Shown here in pieces: positions 1 to 8,029 of a DNA stretch of 64,000 bases. How positions within the stretch are numbered: the first letter of the stretch is position 1; the number at the start of each line of letters is the position of its first letter. The translations under genes and the position numbers were made by a program. Below the pieces are notes generated by a model, which ran no database searches, had not been told where the DNA came from, and saw nothing but the letters and a program-made list of their open reading frames with translations. Origin of the DNA: Gemmataceae bacterium (GTDB taxonomy: Bacteria; Planctomycetota; Planctomycetia; Gemmatales; Gemmataceae); the NCBI GenBank assembly GCA_009692065.1, contig SHZY01000005.1:18780-82779 (forward strand). The letters run 5' to 3'.

Positions 1-2
1 CA

Positions 3-989
3 CTCTGACACGGGCCAACCGAAATCGCCGCCCAGTTGGGTGGTAAAGTTTCCTGCACGCTCGGCGAAGTCAAGAACCGGGCCGACTTCATGATCTACTG
101 GGGCGGCAACCCCGCGGAGTGCCACCCCCGGCACTTCACGAAGTACTCCCTCATGCAAAAGGGCAAGTTCACGCCCAATGGCCGCAAGGACCGAACCATG
201 GTCCTCGTCGATATCCGCGAGACGCCGAGCGCCAAGGCCGCCGACCTCTTTTTGCAGATTCGCCCCGGCAAGGATTTCGAGATGCTCAGCGCCCTGCGCG
301 CCATCGTCAAGGGCCAGCGCGTCAACGAGGAAACGGTCGCCGAGACCGGCCTCACCGTCGCCCAACTGCAAGACCTCGCCGCCCAGATGAAAGCCGCCCG
401 CTTCGGCATCATCTTCTTCGGCATGGGCCTGTCGATGACCCGCGGCAAGCACATGAACTCCGCGCAGATCCTGATGCTCGCCGCCGAGATGAACGCGTTT
501 ACAAAGTTCGTCGCCATGCCGATGCGCGGCCACGGCAACGTCACCGGCGCCGACGTGGTGATGCGTTACACCACGGGTTACCCGTTCGGCGTCAACCTCT
601 GCCGCGGCTATCCAAGATTCAACCCCGGCGAGTTCTCCACGGTGGACCTATTGGTGCGCGGTGACAACGACGCCTGCCTGGTCCTCGGCGCCGACCCCGG
701 CGCTACCATGCCGCAGCCCGCCATCGACCACCTCGCGCGCATCCCCACGATCACGCTCGACCCAAAGGTAACGCACACGAGCCGGCTATCGCGCGTCCAC
801 ATCACGACCGCCGTGACCGGCATCAGCGCCCCCGGCACCGCGTACCGCATGGACGAGATTCCGCTGCCGTTGCGTCCCGCGCTGAAGTCGCCGTATCCGA
901 CCGATGAGGAGGTGGTGCGGCGCATCCGGCAAGCGGTGGCAAGGCGGCCGGCTTGGTTGCCTGGAAGGAATGGAAAGGCCGCCATATAG
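3..989 (+). CDS. fhcB: Formylmethanofuran dehydrogenase subunit B (FhcB/FwdB-like), 5' truncated by the window; frame contains TGA at 6-8 (candidate Sec codon)
   Basis: Translation ...*HGPTEIAAQLGGKVSCTLGEVKNRADFMIYWGGNPAECHPRHFTKYSLM... is characteristic of FwdB/FhcB. The family frame continues upstream of the ORF-track TTG start (36) to the TGA. Stop TAG 987-989. Confidence 0.9.
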
Positions 990-1045
990 CCCGCCATTTA
1001 TGGCGGGTTCGCGTGCCTCTCCCCGCCATAAATGGCGGGCTATAT
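984..1045. repeat. Perfect 24-bp inverted repeat (ATATAGCCCGCCATTTATGGCGGG ... CCCGCCATAAATGGCGGGCTATAT) with a 14-nt spacer
   Basis: Arms 984-1007 and 1022-1045 are exact reverse complements. Each arm is itself nearly palindromic. Confidence 0.95.
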
Positions 1046-1063
1046 GACCACCAGGAACATTGC

Positions 1064-1144
1064 ATGCTTCGCATCACCGGCGGCAAAGTCTACGACCCCG
1101 CCCACAATATCAACGGTATCACCGGCTCGGTTCGCGAGGAATGA
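1064..1144 (+). pseudogene. Truncated duplicate of the fhcA 5' end (MLRITGGKVYDPAHNINGITGSVREE)
   Basis: First 39 nt identical to the start of intact fhcA at 1801; about 54/60 nt identical over the first 60 nt. Confidence 0.9.
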
Positions 1145-1593
1145 CCGTGGCATTTCCGCCGTTCAACAACGAAGGCGATCTTCCGCCCGGCGTTTATCCC
1201 GCCACCCTTGCGGAGGTACTTCGACATTTCGGCATCAATTCAAGCCAGCGCATCGCGGTAGCCGATCGATTGACTCGCATCCATCAGCTTGCGGCCTCCA
1301 CCGGGCATCTAGCCCGATTTGTCGTTTTCGGTTCGTTCGTAACCGCCAAGGACGAGCCCGAAGATGTCGATATCATAATGATCATGGACGATGCCTTCGA
1401 TTTGGCAGCCGTTACCGGCGAAACCGCATTGATCTTCGACCATATGCAGGCCGACGCGTATTTCGGCGCCAGCGTCTTCTGGACGCGGCGAAGCAGTGCC
1501 TGGGGCGGTGAACAGGCGATGGTCGAACACTGGCAGGTCCGGCGCGAAGGCGGCAAGCGGGGCGTCGTCGAAATCGTGGGAGAGCCAGCATGA
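1141..1593 (+). CDS. Nucleotidyltransferase-like protein (DUF6932-like)
   Basis: ATG 1141. Contains the NTase-fold style motif FVVFGSFVTAKDEPEDVDIIMIMDD. Confidence 0.65.
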   Translation: MTVAFPPFNNEGDLPPGVYPATLAEVLRHFGINSSQRIAVADRLTRIHQLAASTGHLARFVVFGSFVTAKDEPEDVDIIMIMDDAFDLAAVTGETALIFDHMQADAYFGASVFWTRRSSAWGGEQAMVEHWQVRREGGKRGVVEIVGEPA

Positions 1594-1787
1594 TCGCCAA
1601 CGACCAGCAACTCCAAACCACCCTGGACCGGATTGCCTGGTTCCAGCAGCAAGTGGTTCATCTGCGCAAGACGGAAACCATTCCGGTCAACTATCGCGCG
1701 TCCGCGTCTGGATTTATTGCCGAGATCGATCGCATGCAACTGGAAGTTCGTGAATACTTGAGTTCCCTCCCGACCGAAGCCGCCTGA
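1590..1787 (+). CDS. Small 65-aa protein translationally coupled to the NTase-like gene; possible antitoxin/partner
   Basis: ATGA overlap with the upstream gene; MIANDQQLQTTLDRIAWFQQQ...EIDRMQLEVREYL. Confidence 0.6.
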   Translation: MIANDQQLQTTLDRIAWFQQQVVHLRKTETIPVNYRASASGFIAEIDRMQLEVREYLSSLPTEAA

Positions 1788-1800
1788 CCAGAGGACCTTC

Positions 1801-3417
1801 ATGCTTCGCATCACCGGCGGCAAAGTCTACGACCCCGCCAATAACATCAACGGCGTCATCAAGGACATCTGCATCGACGGCGGCAAGATCGTCGCCGACG
1901 TTGACGGCGGCCGCACCATCGACGCGACCGGGATGATCGTTTTCCCCGGCGGTGTCGATATTCACACGCATGTTGCCGGCGGGGCGCTGAACTTCGCGCG
2001 GGCGCTGACGCCGGAGAATCAGCGTGTCGCCGCCAAGTTCATGCACACGAAAACGACTCGCGCCGGCATCGGCGGGCCGACGCCGACCACGTTTGCGACC
2101 GGCTATCTCTACGCGGGCATGGGCTACACCACCGTCGTCGAGGCCGCGGTCCCCGTTCTCTCCGCCAAGCACACGCACGAGGAGCTGCGCGATACGCCGA
2201 TCGTCGATAAGGCCTGCATGCTGCTGATGGCCAACAACGAGATCATGCTCGACCTTTTGGAGAAGGGCGAGACCGAGCGGGCCAAGGACGTCGTCGCCTG
2301 GCTCATGTGGGCGGCCAAGGTCTACGGCATCAAGGCGGTCAACCCCGGCGGCGTCACGGCCTGGAAGTGGGGCAAGGATTGCAAGCAGCTACACGATCCC
2401 GTTCCCGGCTACGGCAAGGTCACGCCGGGGCAGATCATTGGCAGCCTCGCCCAGATCGTCGATGATCTCGGGCTGCCGCACCCGATGCACCTGCATTGCA
2501 ACAACCTCGGCGCGCCGGGCAATGTCACCACCACGCTCGAAACGATGAAGTGCCTCGAAGGCAATCGCGCCCACATGGCCCATCTGCAATTCCACGCCTA
2601 CGGCGGCGACGATTGGCACACCATGCGCTCCGAGGCGACGCAGATTGCTGACTACTTCAACGCCCATCCCAATCTCACTTGCGACGCCGGCGCCGTCCTC
2701 TTTGGCAACTCCGTCACCATCACCGCCGACGGCCCGTGGCAGCACCTGCTCTTTCAGCTCACGGGCCGCAAGTGGGGCAACCTCGATGTCGAAAACGAGA
2801 CCGGCTGCGGCATCGTCCCTTATACCTACAAGGGCTCGAACCTCGTCAACGCCGTGCAATGGGCCGTCGGCCTGGAATTGCTGCTGCTCATCACCGACCC
2901 GTGGCGGATCTTCCTGACGACCGATCATCCCAACGGCGCCTGCTTCTGGCGTTATCCGGAAATCATCCACCTGTTGATGAACGCCGACTTCCGCAAGGAA
3001 CGCGTCAAGAAGCTGCCGGCCAAGGCGCTCCAGCGCATCGTCCTCGCCGAGCTGGATCGCGAGTATTCGCTCTACGAGATCGCCATTATCACGTCCGCCG
3101 GCCCCGCGCGGGCGCTCGGCATGAAGCAGAAGGGCAACCTCGGCGTCGGCGCCGATGCGGATGTCGCGATCTTCAACCAGAACCCGGACGGCGAGCACAT
3201 GTTCCGCTATCCGCGCTACGTCATCAAGGCCGGCGAGATCGCCGTCGAGGAAGGCGACATCAAGAACGTCCACGATGGCCGCGAGTTCGTCGTCAAGCCG
3301 GTATATGACGAGAAGATCGAGGACTTCCTGCGGCCCGTGTTTCAGCAGCAGTACACGATGTCGTTCGAGAATTACCCGGTGGAGTTGGAACGCGTGCACG
3401 GGTTGGAAATCGTATAA
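1801..3417 (+). CDS. fhcA: Formylmethanofuran dehydrogenase subunit A (FhcA/FwdA), amidohydrolase family
   Basis: 538 aa; DIHTHVAGGALNFAR, TTFATGYLYAGMGYTTVVEAAVPVLSAKHTHEEL, typical FwdA/FhcA sequence. Confidence 0.95.
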   Translation: MLRITGGKVYDPANNINGVIKDICIDGGKIVADVDGGRTIDATGMIVFPGGVDIHTHVAGGALNFARALTPENQRVAAKFMHTKTTRAGIGGPTPTTFATGYLYAGMGYTTVVEAAVPVLSAKHTHEELRDTPIVDKACMLLMANNEIMLDLLEKGETERAKDVVAWLMWAAKVYGIKAVNPGGVTAWKWGKDCKQLHDPVPGYGKVTPGQIIGSLAQIVDDLGLPHPMHLHCNNLGAPGNVTTTLETMKCLEGNRAHMAHLQFHAYGGDDWHTMRSEATQIADYFNAHPNLTCDAGAVLFGNSVTITADGPWQHLLFQLTGRKWGNLDVENETGCGIVPYTYKGSNLVNAVQWAVGLELLLLITDPWRIFLTTDHPNGACFWRYPEIIHLLMNADFRKERVKKLPAKALQRIVLAELDREYSLYEIAIITSAGPARALGMKQKGNLGVGADADVAIFNQNPDGEHMFRYPRYVIKAGEIAVEEGDIKNVHDGREFVVKPVYDEKIEDFLRPVFQQQYTMSFENYPVELERVHGLEIV

Positions 3418-3426
3418 GCCCTCTTC

Positions 3427-3482
3427 GTTTAGCGCCCGCGCTGAAGCGCCAATCGATTGGCGCTTCACTGCGGGCGCTAAAC
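3427..3482. repeat. Inverted repeat between fhcA and fhcC (GTTTAGCGCCCGC...GAAGCGCCAATC|GATTGGCGCTTC...GCGGGCGCTAAAC)
   Basis: Exact outer 13-bp arms (3427-3439/3470-3482) and exact inner 12-bp arms (3443-3454/3455-3466). Confidence 0.9.
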
Positions 3483-3501
3483 GGGAACGCATGGACACAC
3501 C

Positions 3502-4326
3502 ATGTTGAAATTAACCCTCAAACAACAACCGACCGTCCCGCTCGAAGCCGAGAACATCTCGCCGGACGTGACCGCCGGCCTGGCGAATGACGCTATCCGT
3601 GCCCTGCACGTCCATCATGGCAAGCGCATGTGCCGGCTCGATGAGTTCTTCGACGTCGAAGGCGAAACCAGCGACGACCTGGAAATCCACGGCGACGCAT
3701 CCCGAGTCAAGCTGATCGGCCGAGCCATGACGCGCGGCCGCATCAAAATCGTCGGCAACGCCGGCATGCACCTCGGCGCTTACATGAAAGGCGGCACGAT
3801 CGAAGTCACCGGCAACGCGTCCGACTGGGTTGGCGCTGAAATGACCAACGGCCTCATCCGCATTGCCGGCAACTCCGGTGGCCAGGCCGGCGCCGCCTAT
3901 CGCGGCAGCCTCGCCGGCATGAAAGGCGGTACCATCATCATCGGCGGCAACGCCGGGCTCGAAGTCGGCATGCGCATGAAACGCGGCATCATCGTCGTCA
4001 AAGGTTTAGTCCGCGACTTCGCCGGCCTGCAAATGAAAGGCGGCACCCTCTTCCTCTTAGGAGGCGCCGAGATCCGCACCGGCGCCTGGATGTTCCGCGG
4101 CACCATCGTCTCTCTACACCCGCTCAAACTCCTGCCGACCTTCGCAGCGAGTTGTGCCTACAACCCCTCATTCCTCGGCATCTATGCCAAACACCTCGCA
4201 ACCCTCGGCATCTCCATCCCCCACGAAGCCAAGGACGGCGCGTACCATCGCTATTGCGGTGACTCGTCGGTGCCGGGGCATGGGGAGATTTTGATTTGGA
4301 AGGGGCTGGCGACATCGGTGCCCTGA
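3502..4326 (+). CDS. fhcC: Formylmethanofuran dehydrogenase subunit C (FhcC/FwdC), GltS/GXGXG-type beta-helix
   Basis: 274 aa with repeated GG(T/N)IxIxGNAGxxVGxxM motifs. Confidence 0.93.
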   Translation: MLKLTLKQQPTVPLEAENISPDVTAGLANDAIRALHVHHGKRMCRLDEFFDVEGETSDDLEIHGDASRVKLIGRAMTRGRIKIVGNAGMHLGAYMKGGTIEVTGNASDWVGAEMTNGLIRIAGNSGGQAGAAYRGSLAGMKGGTIIIGGNAGLEVGMRMKRGIIVVKGLVRDFAGLQMKGGTLFLLGGAEIRTGAWMFRGTIVSLHPLKLLPTFAASCAYNPSFLGIYAKHLATLGISIPHEAKDGAYHRYCGDSSVPGHGEILIWKGLATSVP

Positions 4327-4378
4327 GCCGTCATATCAATTCAAAAGACGCGCGCGACCTTCAGATGAGGTGGAATAA

Positions 4379-5446
4379 ATGGCGGATAACCCTGCCCTCC
4401 CCATCGGTGAGATTCTCCTCTATCAAACGGAGGATGGCCAAACCCGCGTGGAATGCCGTTTCGCGGTGGAAACGCTGTGGCTGAGCCAGGCGCTTATCGC
4501 TGAGTTGTTCCAAATCACCGTGCCAACCGTAAATGAACACCTGAAAGGTATTTATGACGACGGCGAGTTATCAGCGACGGCAACTATTCGGAGTTTCCGA
4601 ATAGTTCGACGCGAAGGGACCCGAGAAGTTTCGCGCGAAATCGAGCACTATAGCCTCGATGCAATTCTCGCTGTCGGCTATCGCGTGCGCTCCGAACGCG
4701 GCACACTGTTCCGCCGCTGGGCGACGGAGCGGCTTCAGGAGTATCTGCTCAAGGGCTTTACCATGGACGACCAGCGGCTGAAGAATCCGCCGGTCGAAGG
4801 GTCGGGCATTCCGGATTACTTCGATGAGTTGCTGGAGCGCATCCGGGACATCCGCGCCAGCGAAAAGAGAATGTACTTGCGGGTGCGTGAAATATTTGCC
4901 CTCGCCGCGGACTATGACCCAAGCCGCGCGCAAACGACGGCGTTCTTCCAGACCATCCAGAACAAGTTGCACTATGCCGCTACCGGCAAAACCGCACCGG
5001 AATTGATCGCCAGCCGGGCCGATCATGCGAAGCCGAACATGGGCCTGACGGTATGGAAGGGTGAGGTCGTACGGAAGGCCGACGTGACGGTGGCAAAGAA
5101 CTATCTGAACCAGGACGAAATCAGCGAGCTGAACCGCATCGTGACCATGTGGCTGGACTTCGCCGAAGATCAGGCCCGGCGTCGCAAGCAAGTGTTCCTG
5201 AAGGATTGGGAAACGAAGCTGAACGACTTTCTGCGGTTCAATGAGCGCGCCATACTCCCGGACAAAGGCAAAGTGAGCAAGTCCAAGGCTGACGAACAGG
5301 CCGAGGGCGAGTACGAGCAATTTGCCGCCCGCCGCCGCGCGATGTTGGAGGCCGAGGCTGAACGATCCCAGCACAAGGCCCTGGAAGACGCGGCCAAGCA
5401 GCTTCCTGAACCGCCGCAACCCCAACGTAAGAGACGCAAGAAATGA
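4379..5446 (+). CDS. RhuM-like (virulence RhuM family) protein
   Basis: 355 aa; GEILLYQTEDGQTRVECRFAVETLWLSQALIAELFQ...NEHLKGIYDDGEL...IEHYSLDAILAVGYRVRSERGTLFRRWATERLQEYLLKGFTMDDQRLK. Confidence 0.85.
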   Translation: MADNPALPIGEILLYQTEDGQTRVECRFAVETLWLSQALIAELFQITVPTVNEHLKGIYDDGELSATATIRSFRIVRREGTREVSREIEHYSLDAILAVGYRVRSERGTLFRRWATERLQEYLLKGFTMDDQRLKNPPVEGSGIPDYFDELLERIRDIRASEKRMYLRVREIFALAADYDPSRAQTTAFFQTIQNKLHYAATGKTAPELIASRADHAKPNMGLTVWKGEVVRKADVTVAKNYLNQDEISELNRIVTMWLDFAEDQARRRKQVFLKDWETKLNDFLRFNERAILPDKGKVSKSKADEQAEGEYEQFAARRRAMLEAEAERSQHKALEDAAKQLPEPPQPQRKRRKK

Positions 5447-5592
5447 GCCTGAGCATTTATTCCAAGCACCTGCAAACCCTCGGCATCTCCATCCCGCACG
5501 AAGCCAAGGACGTCGCCTACGAACGCTACTGCGGCGACTCGTCGGTGCCGGGGCATGGGGAGATCTTGATTTGGAAGGGGCGGGCAAGCTGA
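5443..5592 (+). pseudogene. Duplicate fragment of the fhcC 3' end (MSLSIYSKHLQTLGISIPHEAKDVAYERYCGDSSVPGHGEILIWKGRAS)
   Basis: Very similar to the intact FhcC C-terminus (IYAKHLATLGISIPHEAKDGAYHRYCGDSSVPGHGEILIWKGLA), including a 29-nt identical run. Confidence 0.9.
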
Positions 5593-5652
5593 CGAAGGCG
5601 TCATGCATTTTTCTTGCATGCGGTTCTTTACACCGGTAGTATTCACATCTGA

Positions 5653-6045
5653 TTGACCGTATCAGCGTTTCGAGCACTTTCGAGGAAGCCCGCCGTAATC
5701 GACTTCAAATGCCCAGGATGCGAGAAGAGCTTCAGCGTAAAGGACGACGTTGCGGGCAGGAAAACAAAGTGTCCGAAGTGCGGAACACCACTGGTCGTAC
5801 CCGAAGCCACGAATGGGACAGCGCCAGCCAAATCGACCGATTCCCTATCGAATGGTGGCAGCAACATCGCCTCAGAAGCCAAAGCCACGTCGCGAAGCGG
5901 TAGTTCATCGACCAAGATTCTCGTGATTGCTGGTGGCGCCCTGCTCGGCATTTTTCTGCTTGGTGCCTGCTTAATAGCCGGGATCGTGGTCGCTTGGAAG
6001 AACCTTGGCCGTATGGTCAAACAACTCAGCCGCGCTCGAAACTAA
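5653..6045 (+). CDS. Zinc-ribbon (MJ0042-type) plus single-TM small membrane protein
   Basis: FKCPGCEKSFSVKDDVAGRKTKCPKCGTPLVVP followed by a Ser-rich linker and TM segment. Start codon uncertain. Confidence 0.65.
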   Translation: MTVSAFRALSRKPAVIDFKCPGCEKSFSVKDDVAGRKTKCPKCGTPLVVPEATNGTAPAKSTDSLSNGGSNIASEAKATSRSGSSSTKILVIAGGALLGIFLLGACLIAGIVVAWKNLGRMVKQLSRARN

Positions 6046-6380
6046 GCGGCGAACAGGCTTTTTGATTGCTTGGCGCTGGGAATCTCGGACGAAGGTCGGC
6101 CGTTCGGCCATAGACTCTGGCTGTCGAAAATCCGGCGCTCCGTCGATGGCCATTTCTGATGTGCTATCTTTATGTGGACCCTGGCAGGCCACAACCCTAA
6201 CTCCCGCCCGAGTAGTCCTTTTCGGCTCGGCTGAGTAATTTGACCATACGGCCGAGTGTGTGTGTCAGCGTCTCACGCAAAGAATCCACGGATCTCCTTG
6301 ATCTGCTTCACGTTGCGGAGAGAAAATTCGTTGCGGGGTGGCCTGGTTCAAATAGGCCGTTAGCGAGGTAGCAGGGTCGC

Positions 6381-6498
6381 CGTAAAAGCATTTGTCCGCG
6401 CTACCCCCAAAAAGACAGGGATTTGCGTGTGTCGGTTGCTGCAAAGGGTGAAATGCTTTTACGGAAGTGGGTGTCCCAACGCCTCCGTAAAAGCATTT
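6381..6498. repeat. Three copies of CCGTAAAAGCATTT, the last two forming a 15-bp inverted repeat (6451-6465/6484-6498)
   Basis: AAATGCTTTTACGGA ... TCCGTAAAAGCATTT read directly; extra direct copy at 6381-6394. Confidence 0.9.
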
Positions 6499-6794
6499 TG
6501 CTTAACGCTTGTATGCCAAGGACTTGGAGTGAAAAAAATCGTTTACGCGACAATCACCACAGCCGAGCCGACTCGTGGCCTGGTTTTGAACCACGCCTGC
6601 GCGGTAACGAAACGAATTTTGGCGTGAGACAAGACCCCCCATCAGCTATTGGGCGCGTGGGTCACAGGGGCAGTTCCACGACTTCGCCGGCGGCGGTCGG
6701 CTTGGGGATGGGATCGCCGCGCGAATCGGCAGGTTCGCCTTGCGGCGAGTCGTAATCAATTTTCAGGCGCTTGCCAAAATCCGGAGCCAGGTCT

Positions 6795-7967
6795 CTAACG
6801 CGAGCCCGGCATCCTGGCCTGCACGCTCTGCACCGACTTCTGGTCGAGCGTTAGCCGCAGTTGCAGGAACGGGCCATCGTCGGCCACCTTGAGATCGGCG
6901 AGCTTGGACTCCTTGCCGTCGGACGTTACCAGGCCGCCCTTGATCAACGTGAACGTCTTCTCGTCGAACTCGGTGCGGCTCTTGGGGATGCCAATGGTGA
7001 TTGTGCCCTTGTCGGCGTCTACTCCCTTGAGCATGCCGGAGAGCGTCGGGCCTTCCGCCTTCAGCATCATCACGAAGTTCTGGTCCACCGATAGGCGCAG
7101 CATGACCGTGGAGCCGGCCGGCAAATCGGCGAGCTTGGCGTCCTTTACCGAGAGCCGGCGTCCCTTGCCGTCGTCGATCACGACCACGGCTTCCTTGGCG
7201 ACGGTGAGCGTGCGTTCCTCGGGGGCGTCATCGCTGCGGGCGGGGCGGGTCACAAGCGTCACCGAGCGTTTCTCAGCATCCACCGACTTGAGCGTGCCGC
7301 CGATCAACGCGCCCTCGGCAAAGGCGCTCGTCACCTTGGCCTTGTCGAGCGAGAGCCGCAACGTAACGATGGCGCCCTCGGCCAGGTCTTCGAGCTTGCC
7401 TTCGCGGATAGAGAAGCGGCGGCCGCGGCCATCGTCGATGCCGATCTCGGCGTCGACGGCAACGCTGTAGATCTTTTCGGCAGCCGCTTCCTCGCGCCCG
7501 GCTGGCATGGCGATGGTGAGCGTGAGCTTCTTGGCATCGACTGACTTGAGCTGGCCGCGCACGGTCGGCTCCTCGGCGACGATGCTCTCGACGGTCTTCT
7601 GATCGGCGCTGAGGCTGGCGAGGACGCTGGTGCCTGCGCTAAGGTCCGCGAGCTTGGCTTCCTTGAAGGCCCCGCCGAAGCGGAACCCGCCGGCGCCTGT
7701 GCAGACCTCGACATTCTTGGCGATAGCATAAGTCTTCTCGGCAGCGGGGGCATCGCGTCCGCCGCCAAAGGCCAGCGTGATGCTTCCGGCATCGATCGAC
7801 TTGACAACGCCACGCACGTCCTGGCCGCCGGGCCGCCCGCCTGGATCGCGCTGGGCGTATGCCAGGTGGGCCGATGCCAGGAGAGCCGCCACGAAAAGGC
7901 AGCTCGTCATTGCACGCTTGATTGTGGACATGGTTTTCCTCCTGGGGTTGAGTAGCTCGTGGTTCAA
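6795..7967 (-). CDS. Secreted protein with about four internal repeats, function unknown
   Basis: Signal peptide (MSTIKRAMTSCLFVAALLASAHLAYAQ). Repeated unit (V)RGxLKSVDAxxxTxT...AEKTYxVAxxxEV...GRRxSxKEAKLADLxAGxxVxLxLSxDxKxV. Probable start at internal MSTIKR. Confidence 0.75.
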   Translation of the reverse strand: MNHELLNPRRKTMSTIKRAMTSCLFVAALLASAHLAYAQRDPGGRPGGQDVRGVVKSIDAGSITLAFGGGRDAPAAEKTYAIAKNVEVCTGAGGFRFGGAFKEAKLADLSAGTSVLASLSADQKTVESIVAEEPTVRGQLKSVDAKKLTLTIAMPAGREEAAAEKIYSVAVDAEIGIDDGRGRRFSIREGKLEDLAEGAIVTLRLSLDKAKVTSAFAEGALIGGTLKSVDAEKRSVTLVTRPARSDDAPEERTLTVAKEAVVVIDDGKGRRLSVKDAKLADLPAGSTVMLRLSVDQNFVMMLKAEGPTLSGMLKGVDADKGTITIGIPKSRTEFDEKTFTLIKGGLVTSDGKESKLADLKVADDGPFLQLRLTLDQKSVQSVQARMPGSR

Positions 7968-8029
7968 GGGCGCTATAGACTATTGCCCGACAATGGCCAG
8001 ATGGACTGCGCGATTACCGAAAAGTGAAG

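Noticed and set aside
36-119. TTG at 36 as the real start of fhcB
   Set aside because: FhcB homology continues upstream in the same frame (HGPTEIAAQL); the ORF-track start is only the first start-like codon after the TGA.
2389-3498. 369-aa minus-strand ORF antisense to fhcA
   Set aside because: High-GC shadow ORF opposite a clearly conserved gene; no recognisable product.
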